Numbered from the stretch's first letter, positions 31,161 to 42,997 are shown. The stretch: 64,000 nucleotides of DNA from Heterohyrax brucei (GCA_028571685.1 CM053154.1:6237501-6301500); one strand, 5' to 3'. The notes: a model not told the origin generated them from the sequence alone. Translations and numbers: made by a program.

Positions 31161-33100
31161 TTAAAAAAAAAATAAGAACAATTAAGAAGTTATCATGCAA
31201 TAAAACTTACTATTTAGTTGTGTAGTTCCGTGAATTTTAATACGTGTCTATCTTATAACTGTTAGCCACATTCAGGAGGTATGACAGACTCGTGGTCCCC
31301 AGACTGTCCTTATACTGCCCCTTTATAGTGTCCTTGTTCTCTCACCCATAATTCCTACGTTCCATAACTGCCATTATATCTTTCTAAGACTGCCAAATAA
31401 ATGGACTCATAGAATCTTTTGAGACAAGCTCTTCAAACTCAGTATGTCTTTGAGATGCATTTAAGTTTTCACATGTCAATAAGGTGTTCCTTTTGCATTG
31501 CTTTGTAATGTTCTTGATGGTATCAGATGGTTATAATACACTTCTGTCTACCCATTCCTTCATCAGCCTGTTTCTAGTACCGCAAATAAAGCTGCTTTAA
31601 TACTTGTGTACAGGTTTTGTGTGAACATAAGTTTTAATTTTGGAGGGGCTAAATACTTGGGAGTGGAATTGGTGAATCATATAGTAAAAATATGTTTAAC
31701 TTTCTAAGAGACTGCTGAACTGTTTTCCAGAGTGTCTGTACCATGTCACATTGCTACCATCAGTGTGTAAGAGCCGGAGTTCCTCTGTGTCTTCACCAGC
31801 ATTTGTTATTGTTTCTTTTTTCTGGTATTTCTTCATGATTTTAACTTCCATCTCCCTAGCAGCTAATTAAATTGAAGATCTTTTTATGTGCTTATTTACC
31901 ATTTTTATCTAGTCTTTGGTGAAGTGTGTTTCAAATCTTTTCTGTATTTTTAGATTTTTTATTGTTTAATTTTGAGATATCTTTGTATGTTAGGGATTGA
32001 GATCCTTTGCCATATATGTGATGGTAGATGTTTTATTCCGGTCTGTAGCTTCTCTGCTATCTTCAAAATATCCTTGAATCAGCACAAGTTTCTACTTTTG
32101 ATGAAGTCCAGTTTATCAGTTTTTTAAAAAATAGATTGTGACTTTGGTGTCATTTCTAAAAGCTTGTTACCTAACCTCATGTCTTGATGACTTTTTTTTT
32201 TTTTTTAGAAAGAGAAAGAAGGTTTATTAGGAAGTATGATACCACCAGAGACTCAACAGCAATGCAGGCTGTTTTCCATGGAGTCTCAAAGATAATTTTT
32301 ACATCAGAGTTTATATCTTATTTCAAGAAGAAATACTTCGTGCTTTTAAGCACATAGCCCACAGATAACTGTATGCATCACAAAATAGTCACAATAAATC
32401 CTCTATTGAACTCTAGTCAGTTTGTTTATAGCAGGCAAACACAAAACTTATGAAAAAATTCCTCAGCTCACTCTGAGATAAGGAGCAAGAAAGAAAGTTG
32501 TGGATACGCAAAACGCCAGGCAGCCTTCCTAGCTGCTGGAGAGCAAAAAAGAGGAGCGAGACCAAGGCCACAGGAGCTGAGGGGCTGTGCATCTCTTTGG
32601 AAAGAGGCCAGTGCAGAAGCCAGAGTAGCTGGTGCAGTAAAAAACACAGATCACTTAGAGTATTATTATGGCATTAGTTATGTGAAGCTCTCAATTAACT
32701 GTTTTGAAAAAGGGGAAAACATGCCGCAAGGTATTAGGGTTGCAAAACTATTCTCTATCCCCTTCCTTGTAACCATCAAAGACTGTTTTCTTCTGTGTTT
32801 AAACCTTGTCTTCAGTGCTTATAATAGTGGCACCATACTCTGTCCTTTTGCTACTGACTAATTTCACTAAGCATAATGCTTTCAAGATTCCTGCATGCTA
32901 TGTTTCCCAAGATCATAGTGCTTTATCATGTCTTGATGACTTTTCACCTAAAAGTTTCATAATTTTGCATTTCACATTTAGATTCCTGATCTATTTTGAA
33001 TTAACCTTTATATAGGTCAGAGTTTTCTGCTTTTTGGATATGAATGACAGTTGCTCTGACATCATTTGTTGAATCCTTCTTTTTAAATATGTAAAAATGC
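31161..33100 (-). mobile_element. L1 3' UTR/ORF2 fragment, reversed, carrying an insert
   Basis: cattcaggaggtatgacagac, caaataaatggactcatag, gaattggtgaatcatatag, cagtgtgtaagagcc and gatcctttgccatatatg follow reversed L1. A separate retrotransposed segment interrupts it at 32196-32925. When that is removed, 32176 reads straight on to 32945 (ttttcacctaaaagtttcat). Confidence 0.8.
32177..32944 (-). mobile_element. Retrotransposed insert with exact 19-bp target duplication
   Basis: tcatgtcttgatgactttt occurs at 32177-32195 and again at 32926-32944. Next to the left copy is a T run (32192-32206), which is a poly(A) tail on the minus strand. The complement of tttatt at 32222-32227 is an AATAAA signal about 16 bases before the tail. 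Read on the minus strand, about 32925-32740 resembles L1 3' UTR (compare 51520-51640: actctt..ctttgatggttac). The next 530 bases are not L1 that I recognise. It is a LINE-mobilised copy, possibly an L1 end with a 3' transduction; a processed copy of another transcript is the alternative. Confidence 0.82.
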
Positions 33101-33760
33101 ATCACTCAGCCTCTATCTCTGAATGTAGAATATTGGTTCTGCAAAAATGTAGTCGGCAGTAGCAAAGTCAGTCTTCCTTTCACCGCTGTACACTCATTCC
33201 CTGGCTGCCTTCCAGAGACAGTCACTGTTACTGATTTCTGATGGACTTTTAGAAGTTCTATGAATATGCATAAAGACATACGGAGCCCTGCTGGCACAGC
33301 CCTTAGAGGGCTCAGCTGCTAACCCAAAGGTGAGTAGTTGAAACCCACAGGTCCTCCTCAGGAGAAAGGTATGGCAGTCTGCTGCTGCGAAGACTGCAGC
33401 CTTGGGCACCTATAGGGGCACTTCTCCTCTGTCCTACAAGGTGGGTATGCCTTGGAATCGACTCGATGGCAGCAGCTTTGTCTGTTTTAATGTAATGACA
33501 CATGTCTCCAGTTTAAAAACCACAAATTGTAACACACTATAGCCACCATTTATGGCCCCACTTCTTGCACTTAATAGTGTGTTTTCTTGGAGAACACCAC
33601 CTGTCAGTGTGAGAGCTCCCTCATTCTTTTAAGTAGTGCTGTAATATCCTATTGTGTGACTGCCATAATTTATCTAAGTGGTTCTTGCTGATGCATCCTT
33701 AGGATGTCTCAGTTCATGTGCTCTGCACTTCTATCCCCCTAATTATGTTATTCACAGGAA
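33101..33760 (-). mobile_element. L1 3' UTR fragments, reversed, split by a SINE
   Basis: Right of the SINE, ccccacttcttgcacttaatag, tccctcattcttttaag and gtaatatcctattgtgtgac..ataatttatctaag match reversed L1 3' UTR. The part left of the SINE is weaker. Confidence 0.6.
33282..33484 (+). mobile_element. AfroSINE, long subtype
   Basis: ggagccctgctggcacag, the long block gagaaaggtatggcagtctg, ctgcagccttgggcacc and a well-kept tail, ggaatcgactcgatggcagc, are present. Confidence 0.92.
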
Positions 33761-36215
33761 GTGCAGGCCTCTACACAGGTCTGGGTGACATCCCTCTTAG
33801 TTAGAAGGAAGGGCACGCTGCAGCATGGCTGCTTTCACTTTAGGGAAGAAAAAAGAACCATTCTGCAAGTGCAAAAGAATTATCTTCAAAGAAAATTCAG
33901 ACAGAACTACATCAAGAATGCCCCTTACAGTGGAACTTCCCACCTCACACACAGGAAGGCGGTGACCCTTAAACAGTGTAGCTGAACAATGGAATTAAAT
34001 TGTCTCATTTCTTTTCACAAAATGCCATGCTGAAGAAGCTGTTCCTGTCCAGACTTCTGCTCTGTCTTCCGGCTGTAGGTGCTGCCCACATCAGACCTGT
34101 CACCTGGACACAAAGACCTCCTTAAAGTGACAGATGTACCTCTTCCATCAAAGTACGTTCACAAGGAGGAAACCGATGCTGGCGGCAGCGTGCCTGATGC
34201 TGCTGGGGTGCTGACACCTTTGTGGCTGGTGAAGCTGGGCCCTCAGACCATGTGTCCCACAGTGGGAGCGACAGTGAGGGTGAGGAAACACAGTGAAATT
34301 TGGGCATCTTTTCTTTCTACCATTGACCACAAGAGCCTGAAGCTAATAATTAAAGTGAGAGGAAAGACAGTGAAGTTGAGAGCTGAAAGCAAAATCCTTC
34401 GTTGTCTGTGAAATGTGGTTATAGATCAGGGAAGGCTAATAATGGCTTAGAACTCTTATCACTCTGACTGCTTCTCTGTGCAGGGAGGCTCGTTGGCTCC
34501 ATAGATTTTAAATCTTAAGAGCTAAGAGCTTCATGAAGGTGAGTCAGCAATGCCTTGTGTTTGGGTTCTGCTGTGATTTTAAGGTTAGGTCAATAGTTTA
34601 AGCTACAGAAGCTTCTGGAAAGAAGATTCTTTGCTTTAGTTAAGCCGCCTGGGTCATTAGGTCTCCCTTATGCTCATTGCGATGGCCGTGGTAGAGTGCA
34701 GAGCCGTGGTGTTTATGGCCTCAGAATCTTTCAGCTGAATGGAAACGGTTATATTTGTGCAGTGACACAATTCCACTCTGGGCTCCTGGGAGCAAATATG
34801 GAGTTGGTCCCTAATGCGTTTTAGTTGCTCATGCAACTTTATGGAATTTTTAAGACTCTGTCATACTGACATGCATTGCTGTCTTCACAGAAGGGCCTTT
34901 CTAGCACATCCCTGGTTATTCGAGCACCACTTAAATACAGTGTCGTGAGAGTGCTCTGAATTCCTTTTTCTCCCAAGATTGAGAGATTTTCAGTTCAGAA
35001 TTGAAGTTGGAGCAGCAACCAGAGTCCTCGATGCCAAGGAAACTAATGACAGCTGCCATTCACCAAGCACTAAGGACCAAGCTTTCTTCTAGGTGCATTA
35101 ATGAAGTGTTGTTAATTATATTTACAAACATCTGTGAGCACCTGCTCTGTGCTGAAGTCCATTCAGAATGCCTTGCAGAATCACCTGTGTGATCTTCGTG
35201 ATAACCTTATAATGTGGGTACTTCTGTTCTCTTTTCTGGAAAAAGACCCTGAAGGGTGGAGAAGTTAAGAAAATGCCTCCATAACGCAGCTAGTTAGTGA
35301 TGGAGACAGAAGTGAACCTAGATGTTCAGCATTAGAGCTCATGATCCTAGCCCCTGTGGTTGCCTGCTGTCTAGGTGACAAGTATAACACAGCCAAGCCC
35401 CCCTCCACCCACACAAGCCTGTGAGCTGGGCTTCTCATGCAGTCTGAAACCAGATGTGCGCTTCAGTGCTGGGCAGCGTGGAGCTTCGAAGCTTTCATTC
35501 AGCTAATATTTGTTGAGCTCTGTGTCTAGCTGGGGAAATTGACTATGACCTCAGCTGCTGAGAAAAGCTATTAAAGAGTGGTACAAGCTGAGTGCTACAG
35601 GTTAAAAGGAGATGTTACAACTTTCACAGGGTGGATGGCAGCTGAAAAGAGCCTTGTAGGACAAAGACATTCTGGGAAGGAGAGTGGTTTCTACATAAAA
35701 GGAGTGAGAATCAGAAGTTAACGTCTTTGAACATGCGAGGTCTTGGTTTCTTTTTGTCAAAATCGTAGGCAAAATGAGAAGTTAAATTCAATGACCTCTA
35801 AGGGCACTTGCGTCTTTGAAATCCTTTGATTCCCTTGGCCTAAGCCTTATGGGCACTGATTAATGAACCTGACGGTTTTCTCAAGAGAATTCAATGAGAA
35901 ATGTATTTCACTGCATCTTAGTTATACAGCCCTCAGAAAGCTGTCTGCCAGCTTGGCTATGCTAGGAGCTGGCCGCAAGCCTCGTCTTCCCGTGAGTGCC
36001 TTCCTGAGACCCTAACACATTCGTTACCCTGACGTCTCCAGTGTGTCCCCTGAGTTTAGAATTCTTGTGCCTGGGCACATAATTAGTCTTTAGAGGTCTA
36101 GTAGATGCTCCTACACATTAGGCCTTCAGTGTGATAAATCAATCAATCAATAAGCATTTAAAATATTACCACAAATGTTAATTAACAGTAACCCTTCATT
36201 GAGTATTGTCTTAGG
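33761..36215. other. Unassigned stretch with one MIR-like piece
   Basis: About 35165-35325 (gataaccttataatgtggg..agaagttaagaaaatgcc..cagctagttagtgatgg) resembles MIR. About 35490-35560 resembles another ancient interspersed repeat that I cannot name. The 110-codon frame 34079-34411 shows no recognisable domain. A (caat)n run lies at 36139-36151. Confidence 0.4.
35165..35325 (+). repeat. MIR-like element
   Basis: The order of the aacctt..atgtgggtact, gaagttaagaaaatg and cagctagttagtg motifs is that of the MIR core and tail. Confidence 0.6.
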
Positions 36216-36815
36216 CATCTAGTGCCGCTATAACAGAAACACCACTAGAGAGATGGCCCTCACAAAACCAAACCTACTGTGGTTGAGTTGATGCCCACTC
36301 ATAGTGACCCTGTAGAGCAGAGTAGAACTGTCCTGTGGAGTTTCCAAGGAGCCCTTGGCGGATTTTATCCTGCTGACCTTTCAGTTAGCAGCCATAGCAC
36401 TTAACCACTATGCCACCTGGGTTTCCTCTTTACAGTAGGCTTAAAGTCCAAATTCAGGGCGTCAGATCCCAGGGAGGCTTTCCTAGTCGGTCTTCCCCTG
36501 GACTAGGAGCTGCTGCTCACAGGGACCCCAAGTCCAAAGGACATGCCCTGCTGCTGGCATTCCTTCCTTGATGGTTTGAAGTCCCCCTGTCTCTCTGCTC
36601 CCTTCTTTTGTATACTAAGAGATTGCTTCCAGACATAATCCAAGCTTGCAGGTTAAGTCCCGCCTCACGGAGGCAGCTGCCATCCGGTCTCCCTCATTAC
36701 CATCATAGAGGCAGGATTCACAGCACGTAGGAGAAATCACACAGTACTGGAAATCACGGTCCAGCCAAAGTGACACACATGTGGAGGGAGGACATAATTC
36801 TAATCCATGACAAAT
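36216..36815 (-). mobile_element. MaLR-type LTR, reversed, split by a SINE
   Basis: It begins tgtcttaggcatctagtgcc and ctataacagaaacaccac. After the SINE, taaagtccaaattcagggcg.. continues, and it ends ggaggacataattctaatcc and atgacaa, the reversed LTR start. Confidence 0.78.
36262..36426 (-). mobile_element. AfroSINE in an LTR
   Basis: accaaacctactgtggttgagt, gaccctgtagagcagagtag and the head complement atgccacctgggtttcc are present. Confidence 0.92.
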
Positions 36816-36835
36816 ACCTGTTAGATGACAGAAGT

Positions 36836-37015
36836 TCCTGGGTGGTGCAGATGGTTGATGGGCTGAGCAGCTAACAGAGGTTGGCAACTAGACTCCACCC
36901 AGAGGCACCTGGAAGAAAGGGCTGATGATCGACTGCCAAGAAGGCAGGCACTAAAAACCCCTTGGAGCCAAAGGGGTCTCCAGGAGTCAATATCTACTTA
37001 GGGTCAGTTGGTTTT
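36836..37015 (+). mobile_element. AfroSINE, long subtype, decayed
   Basis: tcctgggtggtgcagatgg, agctaacagaggttggcaac, gaagaaagggctgatgatcg and cttagggtcagttgg are present. It is older than most copies. Confidence 0.7.
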
Positions 37016-37136
37016 TATTAGATGTTAAGAACTGTGCTAGTGACAGGAAACCTGGGGGTGAACAAGTTCGTCTCAGTCGTCTTGGGGTTTGTGCTCTTGT
37101 CCGGTGTCTTCCATCATTATGATTGAATTGGAGCCC

Positions 37137-37235
37137 AGACGTGCATCCTGACCCACTAGTTACTAGCTGTATGAGCCAGGGCGAGTTCCGTAGCCTCTCT
37201 GGGCCGCTGTCCTCATGTCCTGATGTCCTTATGTA
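37137..37235 (+). repeat. MIR fragment
   Basis: actagttactagctgtatgagcc..gtagcctctctgggcc..cctcatg..gtataaatgg follows the MIR middle part. Confidence 0.65.
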
Positions 37236-37242
37236 TAAATGG

Positions 37243-37765
37243 TTGTCTTAGCTACCCAGTGCTGCCTTGTTAGAAATATCACAGGTGGGTGGCTTTAAAA
37301 TCTTAACAGTTCTTGGGGGTCTGAATTCAGGACATGATTCTTGGGGAGCCCCTTATATGTAGCCTTGGGAGTTCATTGATATTTCTTGGTGTCTTCCTTT
37401 CCCCTGTGTCTGTCTTAGGGTCTTTTCTGCTCTTCTTGTAATTCAGAAATCAGTAGGGTCAGTTCCTGCTGTGCTGTGGTCTGGAGCCTGGTAGAACGGT
37501 GATCAAGAGCTGGGCTGCTGACAAGAGGGCTGACAGTTCACATCTACTAGCCATTTCTTGGAAATGCAGTGGGGCAGTTCTACTCTGTCCGACAGAGTCG
37601 CTGTGAGTTGAAATTGACCCTACTGCAGTGGTTTTGAATTTTTTTTAATAGGCTAGTGTACCCTCATTAACACAACAAAAGGAAAAACCTATATCTGAAC
37701 AGTATCACATCCATCTGTATGGGGCGCATACTTATTTTGGAGGAACATGATTCAATCCATAACAT
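37243..37765 (-). mobile_element. MaLR-type LTR, reversed, split by a SINE
   Basis: tgtcttagctacccagtgctg..ggtgggtggctttaaaatc begins it. accctcattaacacaac..catgattcaatccataacatg ends it, matching the reversed LTR start. Confidence 0.78.
37482..37637 (+). mobile_element. AfroSINE in an LTR
   Basis: ggagcctggtagaacggtg, cagttctactctgtccgaca and gagttgaaattgaccctac are present. Confidence 0.9.
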
Positions 37766-38291
37766 GACCTCATAGGGTTGATAGGAGAATTAAATAGTTT
37801 ATGATTTGTTTAGAGTGTGAGACAGTACTGGACACACACAACGCAATACCAGGAATAGTGGCCCAGCCAGATTTCTGTACGTTTTTTGAGCAACCCAGTT
37901 CAGCCATGGCACGCGGCCACCTTCGACGCTGTGCTCTGTAATCGTCCCCAAGCTCCTGCTCTTCTGGCTGCAGCTGTCGTCTCTTTGGTCCCCTTACTGC
38001 TGTTAGCAGGGCTCATTTCTTCCTGGTCTGACTGTCTCCAAAGGAACAACGTTTTAAAAGGCCATTTCAGGAGAGCTGTCACCCAAGAGATGCCCTATAG
38101 GGAATAAGCAGCTCTGTGGGTTTGGAGTCCTTACAGTCCTGAGGCTGCAGACCCAGGCCCTGGGGGTGTTCCAGGCAGAGGACACAGAGTGTGCCTGGGC
38201 CTGCACTGAGCTCTCTGAAGTTAACATGTCATTAAATATATAACTGGTCAGAGCACTTTTACTATTTTTTTAAAGGACTATCTAGTTCCTC
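37766..38291. other. Unassigned non-coding stretch
   Basis: No gene or repeat family recognised. Confidence 0.5.
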
Positions 38292-38453
38292 AGAAACCCT
38301 GGTGGTATAGTAGCTAAGTGCTACAGCTGCTGACTAAAAGTTCGGATCTGCCAAGCACTCCTTGGGAACTATGGAGCGTTTCTGTCTGTTCTGTAGGGCT
38401 GCTATGATTCAGATTCACTTGATGCCAGTGTGTTTGGTTTGGTTTTTGGTTTA
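38292..38453 (+). mobile_element. AfroSINE (full-length)
   Basis: gaaaccctggtggtatagtag, ccaagcactccttgggaac and ctgttctgtagggctgct are present, with a typical ggtttggtttttggttt tail. Confidence 0.92.
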
Positions 38454-38485
38454 TCGGTTTCTCCCCGGTATGGGTAAATTATGTA

Positions 38486-38858
38486 AAGAACCGGGTAGTG
38501 TAATGGTTAAGCACTTGGCTCCTGACTTCAAAGTTGGTGGTTTAAACCCACCACTGGCTTCTCAGGAGAAAAGACCCAGCCATCTCTGCCTGTGAGGATT
38601 ACCAAAACCCAAACCCACTGCTGTCAAGTCAGTTCCAACTCATAGTGACCCTATAGATCAGCGTAGAACTGCCCCATAGAGTTTCCAAGGAGTGTCTGGT
38701 GGATTTGAACTGCCAACCTTTTGGTCAGCAGACATAGCACTTAACCACTAGGGTTTCCCCTGTAAAGATTACAGTCCGGGAAACCCATGTGACAGTCATG
38801 CGCTGTCCTTTAGGGTTACTGTGAGTTGGAATCATCTCAGAGACACACAGCAACAACA
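38486..38858 (+). mobile_element. Outer SINE of a nested pair
   Basis: It is flanked by the exact 11-bp duplication taaattatgta (38475-38485 and 38859-38869). It is of the long subtype, split by a reversed SINE at 38603-38760. The left half has gtgtaatggttaagcacttg and the right half gtcctttagggttactgtgagttgg, ending with acagcaacaaca. Confidence 0.92.
38603..38760 (-). mobile_element. Inner SINE of a nested pair
   Basis: A reversed AfroSINE sits inside another SINE. Its target duplications (38591-38602 and 38761-38772) match at 10 of 12 bases, so it came after the outer copy. Confidence 0.92.
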
Positions 38859-39025
38859 TAAATTATGTAGCAGTGCTGCATAGCTGGACACTGAAATTGC
38901 TGCCAGTGTTTTGTAGTGTTCAGTCACTACTCTGATGTACATGATTATCCATATATTTTCAACCAGATTTCCTCAGGATATATTTCTAGGTTTTGAAAAG
39001 CTGGGTCAGAAAGGGAAATTACACT

Positions 39026-40296
39026 TTTAGAGTGAAATCAGTCAGGTTTTTGTGTCTTGTGAATGACTTGTCAGCCACCTGGAGAATTCTCTGTCTGGGC
39101 TGTGTCGTTAAGGCTGACAGCCTGTGAGAAATGGCCGAAGGTGGCAGGGGTCTGACTTCTGGTTGCAGAATCCAGTGGCCCAGGACACCAGGTGGGAGAG
39201 TCAGTCCTGCTGTCAAGTTGGGCAGGAATCAGTCCTCTGGTAGAGGTGGGACCTGTGGAAAAGCAGAGAGACCCATGTACTAAAAAGATTCAAATTCAGA
39301 TTTATTCAAAGAGGACAAGATCTTTGTACTGGCTGAGTAAAGCTTACCTTGGAGGCCGATATATGCAGCCTGATTGTTGTAAAATGGCCTTGGTATCCCC
39401 CCTCCCGTTCTCTAGGCTTTAGCTGTGAGGTCAGAGGTAAGGCTTTGGGGTCCCTAACCTTTATTTCTCTCGGGACATTGTCCAGAGCTTTTCCTTTCTC
39501 CCTGTGGTTCTCGTGTTGGAAAGGGTTTCACATACAAAGTGCATTTGTGCAGCGGTAGCTGACGGCCAGTGCTGCCACCGCGAGCTGCTGTGACAGCAAG
39601 CCAAGAGCAGTTTTTAAACTGGGTGTTTTAATTAACGTGTGCAGCCTTAACTCAGATCAGTGCTTCTGAAATACAGACCCCTCTGCGGTCCTGCCCTGAA
39701 ATGGCTACCTTCTGTGGCCCGTAGCTATCTGGGGTGCTGACTGGGACGCACTGGCGAGCACTGAAGTCAGCAGGCCTTGGCGTTCGGTGGCATTATAGAG
39801 TGCTTTTTCAGAGCTGACCCCGCTTTTATTCCTTCCTTCCACTGTAGCTGGCCTCCGACGGTGACTCTGCCCCCTCCTCCTCTCAGGAGGGTAGAAGGAC
39901 AGTGCCAGCCTGGTGGCATTTGTCTTGGGGACTGGAGGGGGCATCATGGGCCATGTGATGTGTACTTACCCATCTCAGTGTACTGAAGGCTGAGTGCACT
40001 CGGACCCTTTCAGGAGGAGAGCCTCACGGAGGACAGGTTTGCCCAGGGAGCAAACCCTGGGAGGTGCCGAAACCTGGCCCTTTTGAAAATGAGCAGCAGT
40101 TAGGGGCCAGGTGGTCAGACTGCTGGCCAGGTAGGAGCGGCATGTCCCCTCTGCTCAGTCTCGGAGGAGTCAGGAACAGAAAGGAGCTGAGTCAGGAGCA
40201 GCTTAGGCTTCTCCCAGTGACCCAGGAGAAGAGGGGCAGAGCGCCAGTGCACGTGGAGGCTCGAGCAGGCAGTGTCCAGTCAGAAACCAATCCGCA
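39026..40296. other. Unassigned non-coding stretch
   Basis: No gene or repeat family recognised. Open frames of about 80 codons lack recognisable domains. Confidence 0.5.
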
Positions 40297-40465
40297 CGCA
40301 CCGCCACCCAGTCGATTCTGACTCACAGCTCCCTGAAAGGACAGTGTGGAACTGCCCCATAGAGTTCCGGAGGCGGCAGTCTTTACAGAAGCGGCCGTGA
40401 GGTCTGAATGGCTGAGCTTTTGGTTAGCAGCCAAGCCCTTAACCACCGTGCCACCAGGGCTCCTG
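40297..40465 (-). mobile_element. AfroSINE, long subtype (reversed)
   Basis: ccacccagtcgattctgactc, ggcagtctttacagaagcgg and the head complement gtgccaccagggctcc are present. Confidence 0.92.
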
Positions 40466-42194
40466 CCATAGGTAAAGGCATAACTCTGGAGGACTCTTGC
40501 AGCACAAGGGGAGCCACTGTGGTAGGGGTGGGTTCTGTCCTCGGGGGACCGTCTAATGCGGAGACTGCAGGCATCTCCAAAGGCAGTCAAGAAAGGCTTC
40601 TCTTACGGGGAGGAGGAAACGGCACTGAAAGAGCTGGATTTGGAGTTCAGTTGAGTTTCAGGAGAGCCTGTCGGGGGGCAGGTTGTGCTGTGTTCCAGCC
40701 CTCAAAGGTGGACCAGCCCTCAGGGGCCGGGGGGATGAGAGAAACCTGAGCAAAGTTTGGCTAAACCAGATTAGTGTGCCTTTTGTCCGGATTCATCAGT
40801 GGGCACAAACAGTTCAGCTTACCCTTTATGAAACAGAGAATGGGATTTGGAGACTCAGTGTCTGGCTTTGTTCTAGGTCAACAATGGGTCGTCATGAATC
40901 TTGCCTAAGTCACAAAGTGGAAGGGGGGGCGGTTCTGTGCTGTAAGTGGCCGCCCTGGACCCAGGAGGGTGGGTGAGTCTCCAGGCGTGTAGGGCTGGAG
41001 TCAAGTTGGGCACCGTCAGTAGGAACAGCAGGGAGAGCAGCTGGCAGTGGGGACAGTGGGGCCTGAGTCAGGGCCAGGCTGCAGAATTGATCCAGGCACG
41101 AGATGCAAGCGTCAGCGTGCTGGCTGTGCACCTGTCCTTGTCATACCCATCCACACTTATGGCTTCCCTTGGCTGGCCTTCTGACTTCCTGGACTCCTTC
41201 TCTGCAGGACTGTCAGACCAGGCTCACCTTCTCACAGGAACAAAGCAGAAAGGTGCAGCTGGAGAACAGTGTGACCGCCAGCAGGAGCTTACCGTCACAA
41301 GCAGACTCCCTGTTGGGCCTCTGGGCTGGCGCTGTGCCCAGGCAAGACGCTTAAGACTTTGAAGCCACATTGCTTTGAGGCATCCAAGACCTAAAAGTGA
41401 GCGCCTGGAAGAGAGCCCTGGAGGCGCTGTCAGGTGAAGTCGCCTCCTGGGCTTGCTCAGTGCCCTTCAGCTGCTCCGTTGCCTGTCTCTGAGGCTGAGA
41501 GTGGACTTGGCCACGCTTGGCTTTGGCACTGGCATTGGCACAAGTGAGGCAAAAAGAAGGTGCTCGGCCTCTTTGCTTAGTTGTACGTTCCAACCAGAAG
41601 CCTGTACGTTACTGTAATTTTCTATCTCACTGGTTGGTCTTTGCCTTGAAAGATCCGTGTAATTATCTTTGTTTAAATCCTACAGGGTATAAATGGAAAT
41701 AAAGGCTGCTGGGAAAAAAAGAAGACATGTTTGGGGCACAAACCCAGTTTCCTTCCTTTTTTGTTAGATGAAGAAATATTTTGGGGCCCGTTTTGATGCA
41801 GGCTGGCCGAACAGGTGGCTGCTGGGCTCCCGGAAGCTTGGGGGGGTGCTCTGCAGGCGGTGCTGGTGGCGGCGGGCCCACCCTCCGGGTCAGACGCCTG
41901 TGATGCTCCAGTAGTGGCACGGACTTCGCAGCTCTCCGGCTCCCGGCCTGCTGTCCTGTTCGCTCCACGCGGGGTCCCCTGGGACAGGGCCGATAGGGGC
42001 CGACACATGTGCTCTCGTGCCATGGGTCCCAGCTGCAGGGATTGTGGGCTGGCTTCAGGGACTTGTTCCTTTATCGAGTGCAGGACCTCATTTTGATTGT
42101 GTGACAGTTCTGTAAGGGAGGCATCAGTGTCACTTGCAATTTATAGATGCCACTAAAACATCTGGTTTGAGGGCAGGATTTTCAGCTGTTTCCC
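40466..42194. other. Unassigned stretch with a CpG cluster
   Basis: The DNA is GC-richer with no recognised repeat. Several open frames exist (40946-41362, 138 codons; 41673-42023 reverse, 116 codons), none with a domain or splice context that I recognise. A CpG cluster lies at 41828-42016. Confidence 0.4.
41828..42016. other. Small CpG cluster
   Basis: About 16 CpGs in 190 GC-rich bases. It is possibly the remnant of a CpG island or simply GC-rich DNA. No TATA or exon is evident. Confidence 0.5.
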
Positions 42195-42507
42195 TCCCTG
42201 TTGAGGGAGTACTGATGCTACAACAGAAGTATCCACACTTGTACAGGAGATGTGGGTTTGAGTCCTGGCCCGTGGGCCACACGCACAGCCCCCGCTTGTC
42301 CACTGCCGGAGACTGCCTGTGGCTGGGCTGCTGAGCAGGTCTTAGTGGGGCTCCTCGGTTGGGGCCGACCCGCTGGTAGGAAGGCCACTGAGAACCCTGT
42401 GGGTTACAGTGGTGCAGTCTGCACCGGTCACGGGGGTTGCAGGAGACCACTGTGCACTGGCTGCCACGCTCAGGGCCCAGTGGATGGCAGTTAACAAGAG
42501 TAACATT
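42195..42507 (+). mobile_element. tRNA-Gly-headed SINE with RTE body, decayed
   Basis: tgggtttgagtcctggcc (B-box) is followed by gtccactgccggagactgcc, then gccactgagaaccctgtggg and cagtctgcaccggtcacggg. It ends gtggatggcagttaacaag. The order matches the copies at 20232 and 49764. Confidence 0.7.
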
Positions 42508-42997
42508 CAACCCAGAGAAACACCCCTGCAGTGGGGGGCGGGGTGCCTAAGGCGGAGCTGAGGGCCACACCCAGTGCTGCTTTCTCTCCCTGGCTGTGAC
42601 ACAGGGGGAATCTGTCATGAACATGCTCACCCTCTGTAAGGACAGCACAATGGCTGGGTGAAATGATGGAAGGTTGTCTTCTCCAAATGGATTCTCTGAC
42701 TCTGAAGTGGGAATCAGGCCTGTAATGATTTTGTCTCATCCTTTGGTTGAGACCTTTCCCAGAGTTGTCCTGGGATTCTTGGGAGGAATTTCCCAGCTTT
42801 CCACTGCTGAAGGGCTGGTCAGGGGCACAGCACACCTGGGCACCGGGCACGGTAGTTCCTGCTGGGGTGAGTGGGAGCAAACCCCAGCCTGGCCCTGGCC
42901 TTTCCCAGCATTCCTGAAGGTCCTTTGGCCTGGGCAGCATTCACTACATCCTTTCAGGCCTGGAATCTTCTGTACTCTTCCTTCATCCTTGAACTCA
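42508..42997. other. Unassigned non-coding stretch
   Basis: Nothing recognised. Overlapping frames of 113-149 codons have no recognisable domain. Confidence 0.45.

Larger units (their letters stand above)
38454..39025 (-). mobile_element. L1 3' UTR remnant interrupted by nested SINEs
   Basis: About 38870-39025 (agtgctgcatagctgg, gatgtacatgattatcc, gatatatttctagg, agctgggtcagaaa) is L1 3' UTR-like. It is the flank into which the nested SINE pair (38486-38858) landed. The strand is uncertain. Confidence 0.45.

Noticed and set aside
34079-34411. 110-codon frame as a gene
   Set aside because: No family resemblance and no supporting splice or regulatory context.
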